A DNA stretch of 64,000 nt, from the NCBI GenBank assembly GCA_932521035.1, contig OW051494.1:9472001-9536000 (forward strand), read 5' to 3'. The stretch is from Oscheius dolichura (taxonomy: Eukaryota; Nematoda; Chromadorea; Rhabditida; Rhabditidae). The notes under the pieces were generated by a model. The model saw only the letters and a program-made list of their open reading frames with translations. It did no database searches and was not told the DNA's origin. Below, piece by piece: positions 12,501-25,342 of this stretch. Position 1 is the first letter of the stretch; every line of letters begins with the position of its first letter. The position numbers were made by a program, and so were the translations under genes.

Positions 12501-15500
12501 GGCTCTCGATAGTTTGATCCCCCGCACCCAGGTATAAAGGTGTCACAGTTTTGAATAAAGATGATCCTCCTCCTGCCGAGACCCTCCGGCCTAGAAAAGC
12601 GCAATTTCCTTGTTTTTGAGTTTTCAAGAGCAAAAAAGCTGTCCATTCGAGGAAATAACAGTTTATACGAATAGATTAGGACCGAGAAAAGGGCAGGCAT
12701 TTTCGGCAAGGACAAAGCTGTGTTTCCCTGGCCTGCCGACACACTATTCTATATTGATTATAGCCTGACGAAAAGCCATCTGTTAGGCGTCTCTGGCGGT
12801 CCATTTTCATAATTTTCTCATTCTTACGCGGAGCGATTATTTCCGGTCTTAAAAGCTATAGTAACTTTTTACCTAAAAAACTTTTAAACCCCGGAAAAGG
12901 CGGTTAATTAACAAACGGGGGGGGAGTATAAACAACTTGAATGCGCCCGTATTTTATAAATTATTTAGAGCGCGCTGCAGATTAAAAGGGAGAATTCTAG
13001 GGATTAGTTTGTTCCCGCTTTCTTTTAAGCCCTAAATTGGCTCGTTTTTAAGCGAAAAAAGAGTGGGAAAACCGCGAAATTTGAACCCATACCGAAGTTA
13101 ATCGCCTGTATAGGCAAAACTATGCACTTTTTTGAAGAAAAATGATATTTTTGATGAAGTATATAGATTCTTGAACGGCTATGGCAGCCCAGAAAGTGGA
13201 AATCTGCAATTTTCTCACGTTAAAGTGCTCATAAAAAGGAGTATATTACCTTTTTGGCCGCCCTTTTTCAGCCGGAGAGAGAGAGACATATAGCCAGACC
13301 TTGATATTGATTTGGTTGCACTCTTATTTCTCACCTATACTACTTCTTAACTTCTTCTTAAAGGTCTACAACTGGCTTAAATTGTTTTCCCCAGCCGTTA
13401 GTAAACAGCAGAGGTCAAATTCAAACTGTTGCGCTTCCCCGCGCAGGGCATATTTCAAATTGTTGCCATTGGGCAACGTTACCGCGCGCTTAAACTTCTT
13501 TAAACTTTTAGGATATGTTAATTTTAATGTATTTTCAGATTATTCCGAATCTGAATGTTATGAGAGAAGTGGACGAATCGATTCTTGACGATCGAAGATC
13601 AGGAGACAGGGACGATGACCCCGAATACGTCCGAACCGTCGTCGTCTGCGATGCTGGAGACCAATTTATGCAAAATGTAAGTATTTTCCTCTTTTTTATA
13701 CTTAAAAATAGCCTTCCAGTCCTTTAAAATAAATTTAAATGAGCTATTTTAGGCGCCACTTTGCCTAGTTTGCGGTTCCGTTGGAAAAGGAGTCGACGGT
13801 TCGATGGTCGCCTGTTCCAACTGTGCCCAGACCTATCACACCTATTGTGTTGGAGTACACGATAAAATCAGCCAGGCTGTTGTTCAAAGAGGATGGCGGT
13901 GTCTGGACTGTACGGTGTGTGAAGGCTGTGGGAAGGGAGAAGACGAATCGAAACTGCTCCTCTGCGAGGAGTGCGACATCTCCTACCATATCTACTGCTT
14001 GGACCCGCCCCTGGATAAAATACCAAACGGCCCGTGGAGATGCCAAATGTAAGCATTTTTTAAAGACTAGTTTCTTTTGTTTTCTTACTTTTAAAGGTCT
14101 AAACATCGAGAATGTGAGCAATTCCTTGGAAATACTGCTATTTGGCCATTTTTGACTTTGGGGACGTAATATATCCTCAGCCAAAGTTTGCAGGGCTACA
14201 GATTTTTTTGCCGAGGTGGTTGAGACGTGACTGGGTTCATTAGAAGAGTCTTGACGTGCTCTCCAACTAGATCTTTGAATTTATTAAATCGACCAAGAAA
14301 TACCCGAGATACGGACAGAAACACCCGGCACTCCCGGCAACACTCAAAAACAGGCGCGCACGAAATTGGGCGATTTGCATCTTTGACTGGCAATTTGCTT
14401 ACTTTTGAAAAGTTCCCGGGCTACTGTAGTTTGTCCAGAACCTAATACACCCTGTGAATATTGATGTTAAACCAAAAAATAATTAGAAGTCCTGAATGAC
14501 AACTTCCAGGTGCGCCCGCTGTCGCCGATGTCAAAACCGCGTCTCTTCGGGAACGGATCTTACCAAAGAGGGGCTTTGCACCAGCTGCCACTCGATGAGA
14601 AAATGCCCCAAATGTTCCAAACTCTACCAACTGGGAGACAAGATTATCCGCTGCAGTGCCTGCCTCCGGTGGTATCACGGAACCTGCGAGGATCTCTACA
14701 ACGATGAGATGTTGGAAAACGCCTCCCAGAACAAAATGCGCTGTTCGAATTGCCGCCCATCGGCTAGAAACTACGGAGGGAACTTGTCTATGGGATTTGG
14801 TGGGTTTATTTTAAGATTTAGTGGAGTTAGATCATCAAGTTTTAGGAGAACACGTGAATTTGGTAATCTGTGACAATGTGGCCTTGAACAAACAGGCCGA
14901 AGAGGTCCTACAGTCAAAATTCATGCCCAGCCTCTTTAGACAAGATTCCTACAGCCATCTGGGGTATAACAGGGATAGTATTGATCATTGTGAGTTATTT
15001 TACACTTCTATTTTTTTGAAAATTTAGAAAAATCAAGAAGAAAAAGGGGAAGCGCCGTTTTGGGATCCAGCAGCTAGTAAGCGCGCGCTAATCAGAGAGA
15101 CCTCGTGTTGCAGCGTTTTTCAAAGATTTTATGGAGTTTTTGGTATCAAAATGTAGCTCTTGATGTGCTCAATGAAAGTAGCCAAAAAAGGGAACCTTAT
15201 GGTTCACTATAAAAATTGTACAGTTTGAAAGAACCCTGGAGGATCTGTGAAAAATATTGCCGCTAAACAGAAAGCGTAAGCGCAGTTCCTGCGGGACCAG
15301 AGCGCTCATTCGGGCAAAATCAAGGGGGGCCCTGACTTCCCAAAAAAAGCCGGATTAATTCTCCTTTGCAGATGGAAGCATCGATGAGGAATACAATATG
15401 CTGGAAGAGTACGAAATGCTGTCTTCTGCTGGTCGTGGTCGAGGCCGAGGAATGGGTCCCGGCAGGAAGGTTCCAAAACTTGGAGTCGGCGGTTTTTTTG

Positions 15501-18500
15501 TCAAAATTCCTCGCCATCGAGTCTTGGCAAACGACGATGAGATGGACGACGATGGGAATAAGAAACAGAAACGGCCAAGGAAGCCCAGACGAAGCCAGCT
15601 GGAAGATGCCTATCCTCCAGCGATCCAGGTACCTTTTCCGGATTTTTTAGTAAAAATTTAATTAAAGGAAGGATTCTTCGGGATGAGACCAGTGGAGGGA
15701 AAAAGTCTGATAGAACAGCGACTGGATGAGCCAAAATTAGACGGAGAAATTGTCAACGTTCGGGCGGGCAGCTCCCAACAGGGACATGAACTCTCCCACG
15801 AGGCGGCAGAAACCCTGAAAAATGATTTAAGCGAGGTGGGACAGTTTATTGGGTCCCGAACGGAAAGATATTTTAGGCAGACCTGTTAAATAACATCGAT
15901 TTGAACATGGATATTGGCGATATTGAACATATGAACTTTGATAATTGGCTGGATGATGACGACGAGGATTATTTAGATGACAGCTTGAACGGTGGGTTTG
16001 GGATACTGTAGAAATACTGTTTTTTTTTTGGGTTACTGTAACAGCGCGCAATCGGTCGCGCGTAAACAGCGGGCGAGCCGTTGCTTGGCGCGCGAAATTC
16101 ACTGAACAAAGTTGAAAATATGCATTTTTCTCTCAATTTTTGACATTTTTATAATTTTTAAATTAGTTATTCATAATCATCAGAAAATTCTGAACCTTTC
16201 GAAACTATAAATCGCCGTTGGTTTACTGTTGGAATTTCTAACTCTGGCTGTCTAACTGTGGCTTCTCGTTTCTAACGCCTCCTAGTTCCAGATGTGATGG
16301 ATATAATCAAAAATGAGAGCTTTGACTCGACTGATCAGAATCAAAAGCCTTCTACTAGTGCTCTACAGCAACAGCAACAACAGCAGGAGCAGAAACCCCT
16401 GATCCAGATGGACGTGAAGCCAATGCTGACTGCCTTCCAACAGCAACAACATCTCCAACAGCAGCAGCAACAACAATTGCATGCTGGCCCGATTCAAAGG
16501 AGCCAGAGTCAAATAGAAAGAGAGGAGAAGCCCGAGAGGACGGAAATGTGAGTTTTAAACCGGAAAATATTAATAAATGAAGGATTTTAAGAGCCCGATG
16601 GGAGGAAGACGAGCCTCTAGGACTACAGGCAACTAAGGCGGCTGTCCTCTATGCCAATGACCGATTCCCCGACTTAAAACTCCGGGTTCCTGACTGGAAT
16701 GAGCGTGTCAAACACATTCAACGCCACTGGCGAACCCTGGACGCTGAGTCCCGACAGGAATTTGTGAACCGAGCCAGGGAGAATCGAGCCAGTAGGGGGA
16801 AACAACCTAGAGTTAGAAAGGTGGGTCCCGGGGGGATTACGGTAATTTATTTGGGAAATTTCAGACCCACAGTACGGCGTCCCTCGACAGTCCAAAGATA
16901 CAGTCGCCAGCTCCGACATTTTTCAACCGTCAGACATCGATGGCTGATGACCGGTTTAAAGTACCTACAATACCGATGGGAATGCAACCGGGGCCGTCCG
17001 GGCAAGTCAGAACGGAATTCCCGTTTCATGGAGGACAAATGCAACAGGTGGGTACTATAGTATGATTAATTTTATTGTATTTGCTTATTTAAAAGAAGCA
17101 GAAAGATTGGAAAATACCATAATTTGTACCAAAATACAGTATCCCACAAGCATACATAGGCAAAACGCCGAATTTCCGGCGCGCTTGTTTTTGGGGGTAG
17201 ACGGGAGCGCCGGGCGTTTGTGTCCGTATCTCGGGCATTTTTTGGTCGATTTCAAAAATTTAAAAACCTAGTTGGAGAGCACGTCAGAACGATTCTAACG
17301 AATCCAGTCACATCTTAATAATTGGGTCAACAGCATTTTATCGACTAATTTGCCTATTTTCCAGGTTCCCATGGAGCAGCCAGGACGAACCATCAAAGTC
17401 ATCCACCACTTGACTCCCGTAGAAATGGAGCGGTATTCCCTGATGAGCAAGCGGTCTGAAGATCTCCGCCAACATCAAGAAGTCCTCGAAATGGAGCTGA
17501 ATAAATTCCGAAAACAGAAGAAAAATCTGACGGCGAAAAAGCGACAAATGGCAAAGAGCGCCGGCGTCGATGCGAATGGCCAGCCCGTCAATGTTGACCT
17601 CCAGGGACAGGATAAAGAAAATCTGGACAACCTGCCCCAGCTGATCTCTGCCAAGGGAAAAGTGCGTTTATTCCTCATTTTGGTGGAAAAATGGAGAATT
17701 TTGTAGGATCTCGAGCTCGTTAAAAGGGATATCAAGAGCCACAACGCTACGGTTCAGGAATTTGAACAGAAGCACAACATTATCCAGCCGATGCCTACTG
17801 GGGAACCTCATGAGGTAGATTTTTATTTAGTTATTTCTGTTTTGCTTAATTTTTTAATAGATAATCTAATGGGCAAAACGCCGAATTTCGGGCGCACCCT
17901 TTTTCGGAGCGTAGATTGGAGTGTCGGGTGTTTGTGTGCGTATCTCGGTCATTTCCTGGTCTATTTCAAAAATTCAACGATCTAGTTGGAGAGCACGTCA
18001 AGACGATGCTAATGAACCCAGTCACATCTCAACCACCACGACAAAAAATCTGTAGCCTCGCAAAGTTTGACTGAGGATAGTTACTTAACTAGGGCGCGCC
18101 AAAATCGACAGTAGACGGCTAAAAACGCTATTTCCTTTAAAATTAACAGCGTAGAAGCGGTAGCATTGAGTACTTGACTCACCATTACAACCTTATCTCC
18201 TTCCAGATAATGCGACTGCAAATGGTGAACCGAGCCCAGGCAGCTGCAGCGGCCGCGGCAGCAAATGCCGGCGTCCCCCTGCCCCACCAACCGCCACCTG
18301 GATCCGTTTTCCCCGGCCAAATGTCTCAACACCCGATGCATCAGCAATTTCAACAGATGCGTGTGCCACAACAGGTCCCGTACGGAATGATGCAGGGCCC
18401 TATGGGGATGATGCGTCTCCCGCCACGGATGGTCCGCACCCCCGTCCTCGGGGGGCAAGTCTATGAGAGACTCCAAACCCAGATGGAAAAGGAGGTGAGT

Positions 18501-21500
18501 ATTCATTTTAATCGGAAAAAGGCTGTCTCCGAACGGCCTTGTATGTCTCTCTCGCGTAATTATGCGGAAGAATTTTAACGGCAACGAGGGGGAGGCGGCG
18601 AGAGAGATGACCTTTCCCTTTTCCTCCTCTCTGCTGACCGTTTTTGCCCGTTCTCAACCCCCAAAAATTCTTATTTCCCCCCAAAAATTCCACTTTTTCC
18701 AGGTCTATGAGCTTGTGGATGATCTGATTGGCCGGATACATATGGGAATTGAAGGCGCTCCACCGGAAATGAGAATGCCGCCAGAGGATACGAGGTTTGT
18801 TAAAAGCCCTCGGGGGAGACGCTTTTTGCCAGCCGGTTGAGCTTATTTTTCAGATTTTCCTTGATTTTTAACCTTTCAATAACAAAATGAAAGCTTGTTT
18901 GGTAACAAAGTATTCAGAAATGTCCGCTGATTACGAATAACTACGTTAAAAGTTATAAAAGTGTAAAAAAATTGGAGAAAAATGCATACAAAGGCTCAAT
19001 TTGGGTCAGCTAATTTCGTCCAACGCGCGCCAAGCAACGACCGTCCGCTGTTTACGCGCGTTTGGCGCGCAGTTACAGTAGCCCAGAAAATGGCTGTAAT
19101 GCCCTTTTTTCCGTTTTTTTCCCTTACTTTTTTTATAAATCCGTCATTTTCAGCCAGTCAGGAATGTTGAAACGCCTCCTAGAGCCGTCCAACTCCCATA
19201 GTTTGGCGGCTCTCCACCCCACGCCGGGTGGTCTCGGAGCCGGCAGCCATCTAATGGATCTAGAGCCGCCACGGCCCAAAAAGAAGAGAGCCCAGCCTAA
19301 AAAGGTAGCATCCAGTAGTAAAAACAAAAAGTGTATACAGCCTGGAATGCCCGGAGACGAATATGAATTGATGGTAACAAGAGTAGAGACTCAGCTCCGT
19401 CTGATTCAGCGTCTGCCACGTCAAGCACTAGAGCCGGCGCCCCGTAATCCCGGAGCCTATTTTGCTACCCTTGGAATTAGTGACCTACCCGATCGACCAC
19501 GTATGTTACCTGCTTCAGCATTTTTAGAAAGGTTGGAAAGGTTTTTCAGACAAAAAACCGACAGAGGGATATGAACTGGGGCATATGAGTTTAACATTTG
19601 TGGAGGATTATTTCAAGGGAGTGGAGAGGGGACCGGCCGGGGCCGTTAGCCACATTCCATCCATGTTGGACGTCGTTTGCCCGCCGCCGAGCGCTTCAGC
19701 TCAAGGATGTCATGCTGTTGTCGACGCTTTACGAAGGTACGGTACTTTATAATAAATTTTAAACCCATAAATCTCCCGGGAATGCCAAAAGAACCGAGTT
19801 ACCGCGCCCTGTTGCTAATTCGAAGCTTATGGCTTTTGAATTCCCGCGTAAACGAAATTCCAGCCTCTTTTTTCTTAATTTCTTTCTCCTTGACCTTGGT
19901 AAGAGAGCCTAGTGGAGTACTGTACCAGGAAAAGCCAAAAAAGTCCGGGTTCTCCGCTCCAGAGAGCTGGAATTCGGCTCGATCCTTGATATTCCGATCC
20001 CCTGCACTCGTAAAGTCTCGGCAGGAAGAGCATCGTTATTCAAAACTGTTACAAAACTGTGTCGCCTTTATACCTTTGTCCTGCCGAGACTTTACGGGTG
20101 CAGTGGTCGGAATATCGAATACCGGGCCTGGAATTCCCTCCCAAGAGATGATGACCCCGATTTTCTTTCTGTTAGACCTTTAAACTTTATTTCTTCGTTT
20201 CAGGATCCCTGTCCCGCCAGCCTTTGAAATAATAGCTGACAAGGAAGACGCCCACTACGGTCTCTTCGACCCGATGGCGAGAGCCGTTGCCCTCACTGGC
20301 CGCTACCACCCCAGGAATCATCTCCGAGTCGCTGCCAAGATCCTCGAGATTCCACAGCCGCTAGAACCACACAGAAGTGTCTTCCACAGGGTATTTTATC
20401 TTCCAAATTGTTTATATTGTTATTTTTTTCTAGGAAAAAGAACCAGAAGAGGAGGTTGAAGTCTCGGTGATCATCAAAACCGAACATGGCGCGGATATGA
20501 CCGGAATTTTGAACCATTTCCGTGAAATTCTCGACTTGGATTCGTTGCCAACTCATCAAATGGACACTCCGCCAACTAGTCCGGATACAAAAATGGGTAA
20601 GCTCCCTTTTCATCGCTGTAGGACGCAATAAAAGGCGAAATCACCAGCGGAAGCTGAATTTTTGGTCGTAAACTCGTTTATTTTCGTTCAGAGACAATAG
20701 TACTGTGTTTTTAATGTTTTAGACCTTTAAATGGTCGCTAATTGTGGTTTGTAGAAGCAGAATTGCCCTCAGCATCGGCAGAACGCTCCACAACACCGAC
20801 ATCTGGTGGAAAGTGCCGCGCCTGTGACGCTCACATGACTGCGGCTACCGTTCGGTCGACAATGAGCCAATTGGGACTGACTCCAAGCGATGATGACGTT
20901 AGTTTTCTTTTCGTTTTTTAAAATTTTCCTACCGTATCTTTTCTTCGAGAAAAAAATGGATATTTTCAGAAAGACGACAGCGTCTCCTTCTGTTCCATGA
21001 AGTGTTACTATCAATTCGTCGCGAAGAGTAAAGTTGCCCTGTCGCCGGACCAGCTAACCGCTGCTGAGCCCCATGTCGACGAGGAGACAATGGCCCTCCT
21101 GAAACAAATCAGTGCCGAGAGCTTTGCCAAATGCATGACGCAAGGAAAGGTTCCTCCCAGCTTGCCGCACCTCCCCTCCTCGGATTCTCTCTTGACTTCC
21201 CCTCGGGATACTCGCTACGTCATTGACGAGGGCAAGAAGGACGTTGTCCAGGTACTTTTTTGCTTAATGTTTTTGAGACAGACCTCTATTTTTAGGTTAT
21301 AAGAGTCTCCGATCTCGCAGCCATGCAGCAGATCACAGAGAAGCGAGAAATCAATACCGGACCTTCGGAAGACTGGAAAACGTTTACCCGCGCTATTCTC
21401 GACAGTTATATTGAGGTTCAGACGGCTAAGAACGTGAGTAGTGAAATGGAAATTTAAAGGGTGGGGTGGTCCTGCAGCGATTGTACGCCGGGAACGGGAG

Positions 21501-24500
21501 TCCTCAGCCGCTCTAACCGCTGCCCAGGCAGAAATTGACAGCCAGACGCTTTGAACCCTGAATTTTGCCTTTTGGCCAGCTACAACGTTCGCTTTGGGAC
21601 CCTGAATATTTTTTCAACTGGAAATGGTAAAATTTAAAGGAACCCAGAGGGACCGAGGATTCAACCAAAAGGTTACTGGCAGCTCCAATTTCAAAAATGG
21701 TAAATTCCGCCAAGGAGCTTTACAAAAAAGGACGCTAAATAATGCAGTTAATCCTAGGTCCCTCTGGGTTCCTTTAAAAGAGTTGTAGGTCTTGAAACGA
21801 TCTTGACCAATTTTTTTGAGGGCAATAAGCCGAAAAAGGGGAATTTAGTCGCGAAACAGTTGTGCTCTGCCCGTTTTGAACCATAGGACTATTTTTGGGT
21901 ACGACAACATTCGCTTCGAGACCACCTGGACTAAATCCCCCAACAATCCATTGATAACTTAATTTTCTCCATTTTCAGAGGCTCCTCATGCAAGCAAAGA
22001 TGGGAGTCGTCGCCTACCCGATGGATCCACTAACCCGAGATCTTATCGACACCCGAACCTGCGTATTCTGTGGAGGAAAAGGAGACGGCGAGCCGTCTAC
22101 TTGTGGCCGCCTGCTGAACCTCTGTGCTGAACTTTGGGTCCACGTCAATTGTGCCCTCTGGAGTGCTGAAGTCTATGAGAACAATCAAGGAGGTCTGCTC
22201 CACGTGGACCAAGCGGTAGTCCGGGCCCTTACCCAGCTCTGCCATCTGTGCGGCCGTTGCGGAGCCAGTCTGCAATGCCACAAAGCCGACTGCGGCCTTC
22301 ATTTCCATCTTCCCTGTGCTAAAAAGATGCATCATGCGAGATTTATCAAGGATAAGACCTTCTTCTGTGCCCGACACATGGAGCTGATTAATCCTGATGT
22401 CCTGGTGGCGCATCTCGACGCCCCGAGGAGGATTTTCATCGAAAGGAATGAGAACGTTCTCTTGGCGAAGCTCTTCGAAGGAGGTAGACCTTTAAATTCT
22501 ATTTTTAAACCATAAAAATGTTCTAGACGGCCAGGTTAGACTCTGTATGAAGCTGGGAGCCCTGACCTTCTACAAAGTTGGCCAACTGCTTCCGGACCAG
22601 TTGAAGGCCTTCCATAATTCGAAATTCATCTTCCCGGTAGGTTTTAGACCTTTAATTTTGGGCATACATAGGCAAAACGCCGAATTTCCGGCGCGCTTGT
22701 TTTTGGGGGTAGACGGGAGTGTCGGGTGTTTGTGTCCGTATTTCGGCCATTTCTTGGTCGATTTAAAAAAATTCAAAGACCTAGTTGGAAAGCGCGGAAA
22801 GACGATTCTAATGAACCGAGTCACATTTCAACCGCCTAGACAAAAACATCTGTAGTCCAACAAACTTTGACTGTAACGCGGCGTGCCCAAAAACGGGGCG
22901 TTTGCCCATGTATGACAGTAGGAAATAAGCCAAATTAGAGTCCTACAACGAAAGTGTTAAATTTTAGAACGGCTACACAGTGACAAGATGGTTCTGGCAC
23001 CCGCGAGACGCCTACCGTCGAGTGATTTACCACTGCTCCATTTCGGAACAAGACCACAAGCCGCGATTCAGTGTGACCTTTGTGGAGAATCAGCTGAAAT
23101 TCGTCGGAGAGACAGCCACCGAGGCGTGGAAGCCAATCCTCAACGCGGTTCAAGCGTCCCGCCTCCAGACGGAATTCCTCCGCTTCTTTGAGCAGCCAGA
23201 CATGGGAGAGATCCTCTTCGGGCTGACGGAAAGCGCCATGAGCAAAATCACCGAATCGGTAAACTTTTATCCTTTTTTTCATTATAAAACTGAAATTTCT
23301 AGCTTCCTGGAGTCGACAGCCTTTACACCTACAATTTCCGTCATCCTAATACCAACGGACCCCTTTTGGAGCTCCCTTTGGCTGAGAATCCCTCCGGTTG
23401 CGCGAGGGCAGAGCCCAGATTCAGGACCTTGATCAAGAACAGAACCAGGATTACGCCGAGCTCTATGCCATGCTCATCGTGAGTTTTTACCTTTATTTTG
23501 GTTCGTAATGTTCAGAATTTTGTGCTGATTACGAATAACTACGTTAAAAATTATATAAATATCAGAAAATGGGGGAAAATGCCGAAAAACAACACGGCGC
23601 CAACTTGCCCGCTGTTTACGCGCATTTGTTCGCGCGCTACAGTTAGCTAGAAAGCGGGCGTACTGTAATTTTAAAGGACTATTTGGTTCTTTGTTGACCG
23701 TATTCTTACAGAAGACAGGCTGCCTCCTCGAGTAATGAACAATCCGCGTCTGGACGCCCAATGCGCGGGAACAAGTCCTCCTTTGATGAGTTGGTCCAAG
23801 CCCAGCTGCGGCTCCAATCCACCGGCGGTCTGGGCATGGGTCCAGAGTGGGCTCTTCTCCTCGGGGGAAAATATGACTCGATGAACAATTCCAACACCTA
23901 TTCCCTCTACCAGAAGATGAAGAAAGACGTCCCCAATACCGTATACTTGGCCAGATCGAAGATCCAAGGACTCGGGCTCTATGCCAAGAGAGATATCAAC
24001 ATGGGCGACATGATCGTTGAGTACAAGGTGGGATATTGACTTATCGTGTTAGGACCCAAAGCTGTTTTTAGGGTGAAATCATCAGAAATGAAGTCTGTAA
24101 CGTGAGGGAAAAGAAATACGTGGCTCAGAATCGCGGTGTCTATATGTTCCGGATAGATGAAGAGATCTCCGTCGATGCGACGATGGCCGGCGGTCTAGCC
24201 CGGTAAATTTTAATTTCTTTTCTCTTTTAGACCTTTAAATTATGAAAAAAATGGAGTAATCTTTCAGATACATTAATCACTCGTGTGATCCAAACTGCTC
24301 GACGAAAGTTATCCAAGCTGGAACGGCGCTAGAGGACAAGAAGATCGTTATCACGGCAAATAGGCCAATCAAAGCTAGAGAAGAGGTAGGAATTTGATTG
24401 TTTTTTTGTTCTTTTCAAGACTCACATCGTTCTGGGATCATTTTATATGCCCCAGTAGCCGCCAAAATGGTTTAGGTCTCCAGGGGGATAAACAAGAAGG

Positions 24501-25342
24501 GCCCCGGAATAAAATGTTGATTTCCGGCTCTATATTTAAAATTCTTTCCCTCAATTGAGCCTCCCACCATACCCACCACCACCGTATCCACGTCAGTTAT
24601 CCTCGATTGGAAAAACCTTTGAAAATCCCCCGTTTAGCACGTCTCTAACCAGTAGATCATAGATGGGCAAACGCCCGGGGGACGCCCGTAACTATCCAGT
24701 CAAACTTTGTGGGGTTACAGATTTTTCTGTTGGGACGGCTGAGATTTGCCTGGGTACATTAGAATCGCCTTGACGTGCTCTCCAAATTGGTCTTGGAATT
24801 TTTGAAATCGACCAAGAAATGACCGAGATACCGACACAAACACCCGACACTCCCGTCTACGCCCAAAAAGAGGCGCGCTCCAAGATTGGGCAGTTTGCCC
24901 ATGCCGCCGCTTCTCTTCCACTATGGGCTCCCCCAAATACAGGCCTTACAGTAATTTCTTTAATTTTCAGTTGGCATATTACCCGAGGAAATGAGGAAAT
25001 CAGTAAGTAAAAATACCGCTTGTTGTCTCTTTTGCAAACTGACCCCTTGTTCTCCTCTGTGTGCCAATTGACCTCGCCTCCTCGGTTCGCCGCTTGAGAA
25101 ATTGAACTTTTCTACAGAAGTTATCCTAACCTTTACCGTAACACATACTATAGGGTCCCGTTTGGATTGATCTGTCATTTCTTGCCCCTAGGACTGGGAT
25201 ATTTACCCCCAAAATTATGGACTTACAGTAATTTTTCCCTCTTTTTCAGCTGACGTACGACTATCAATTCGAATTGGAAGACGATGCCGCCAAAGTTCCG
25301 TGCCTTTGTGGTGCTCCAAATTGTGTCAAATGGATGAATTAG
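9558..25342 (+). CDS. set-16: MLL3/4-type histone H3K4 methyltransferase (SET-16-like)
   Basis: Thirty-six exons join without a phase error into 2347 aa: 9558-9628, 10634-10706, 10753-10904, 11432-11580, 11660-11733, 11773-11903, 12047-12368, 13539-13676, 13753-14048, 14510-14799, 14822-14989, 15372-15628, 15668-15835, 15877-15991, 16292-16547, 16592-16820, 16865-17047, 17365-17661, 17707-17814, 18207-18494, 18703-18794, 19154-19500, 19550-19736, 20204-20390, 20434-20596, 20755-20897, 20970-21251, 21296-21433, 21979-22483, 22527-22636, 22968-23258, 23303-23478, 23712-24027, 24072-24202, 24268-24385, 25250-25342. Domains: Cys-rich PHD-like region (about 49-150), AT-hook-like GRGRGRP (about 276), PHD fingers (371-565), poly-Gln (about 820-870), HMG box (887-963), coiled coil (1025-1159), extended PHD (about 1796-1905), FYRN/FYRC (1937-2129), SET (about 2204-2326) with R-Y-I-N-H-S-C (N2281, H2282) and catalytic Y2320, and post-SET C-x-C-x4-C (C2335, C2337, C2342). 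Domain order is that of the KMT2C/D subunit of COMPASS-like complexes, which methylates H3K4 at enhancers. All key residues are present. Confidence 0.95.
11005..11240 (-). repeat. Repeat family A, copy 2 (set-16 intron 3)
   Basis: Reverse-oriented copy starting CATACATGGGCGCC and ending near GGGCGTTTTGCCG, with all internal family blocks. Confidence 0.85.
11270..11320. repeat. Repeat family B fragment
   Basis: About 45 bp containing CTCCTGCCGAGGTTCTACGG, one arm of the family B palindrome, next to the family A copy. Confidence 0.55.
12480..12605. repeat. Repeat family B, copy in set-16 intron 7
   Basis: Degenerate copy: GGCTCGGCTCTCGATAGT then CACAGTTTTGAATAAAGATG and a truncated right arm CTGCCGAGACC. 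Confidence 0.7.
14165..14392 (-). repeat. Repeat family A, copy 3 (set-16 intron 9)
   Basis: Reverse copy from AAGTTTGCAGGGCTACAG to GAAATTGGGCGATTTGC. It sits between two PHD-coding exons without disturbing them. Confidence 0.85.
16015..16210 (-). repeat. Repeat family C, copy in set-16 intron 14
   Basis: Carries the family C core CGCGTAAACAGCGGGCGAG and the flanking AT-rich part with TTATTCATAATCATCAG, reversed relative to 18915-19095. Confidence 0.7.
17150..17325 (+). repeat. Repeat family A, copy 4 (set-16 intron 17, truncated)
   Basis: Begins GCATACATAGGCAAAACGCC and runs through the shared internal blocks. It ends early, near TCACATCTTAATAA, so the right end is missing. Confidence 0.8.
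17868..18092 (+). repeat. Repeat family A, copy 5 (set-16 intron 19)
   Basis: Starts at ATGGGCAAAACGCCGAATTT and ends near GGATAGTTACTTAACTAGG. Plus orientation. Confidence 0.85.
18915..19095 (+). repeat. Repeat family C, copy in set-16 intron 21
   Basis: Shared blocks are GATTACGAATAACTACGTTA and CCGCTGTTTACGCGCGTTTG, ending in GCGCGCAGTTACAGTAG. Confidence 0.75.
19972..20125. repeat. Repeat family B, copy in set-16 intron 23
   Basis: About 150-bp palindromic element. Left arm has GCACTCGTAAAGTCTCGGCA and right arm TGCCGAGACTTTACGGGTGC, with ACTGTTACAAAACTGT in the middle. Confidence 0.8.
21632..21785. repeat. Inverted-repeat hairpin in set-16 intron 28
   Basis: TTAAAGGAACCCAGAGGGAC near 21636 and its complement GTCCCTCTGGGTTCCTTTAA near 21760 form arms of about 25-30 bp around a spacer of about 100 bp. 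Unrelated to families A-C. Confidence 0.7.
22661..22912 (+). repeat. Repeat family A, copy 6 (most complete; set-16 intron 30)
   Basis: Both ends are present: GCATACATAGGCAAAACGCC at the left and GGCGTTTGCCCATGTATG at the right, reverse complements of each other. This copy defines the element as about 250 bp with terminal inverted repeats of about 18 bp. Confidence 0.88.
23508..23665 (+). repeat. Repeat family C, copy in set-16 intron 32
   Basis: TTCAGAATTTTGTGCTGATT, ACTACGTTAAAAATTATA and GCTGTTTACGCGC match the copies at 18915 and 63630. Confidence 0.75.
24661..24905 (-). repeat. Repeat family A, copy 7 (set-16 intron 35)
   Basis: Complete reverse copy with both ends, GATGGGCAAACGCCCG and GGGCAGTTTGCCCATGC, forming inverted repeats. 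Confidence 0.87.

Noticed and set aside
18081-18584. 167-codon minus-strand ORF
   Set aside because: Antisense to set-16 exon 20, whose phase is fixed by neighbouring exons.
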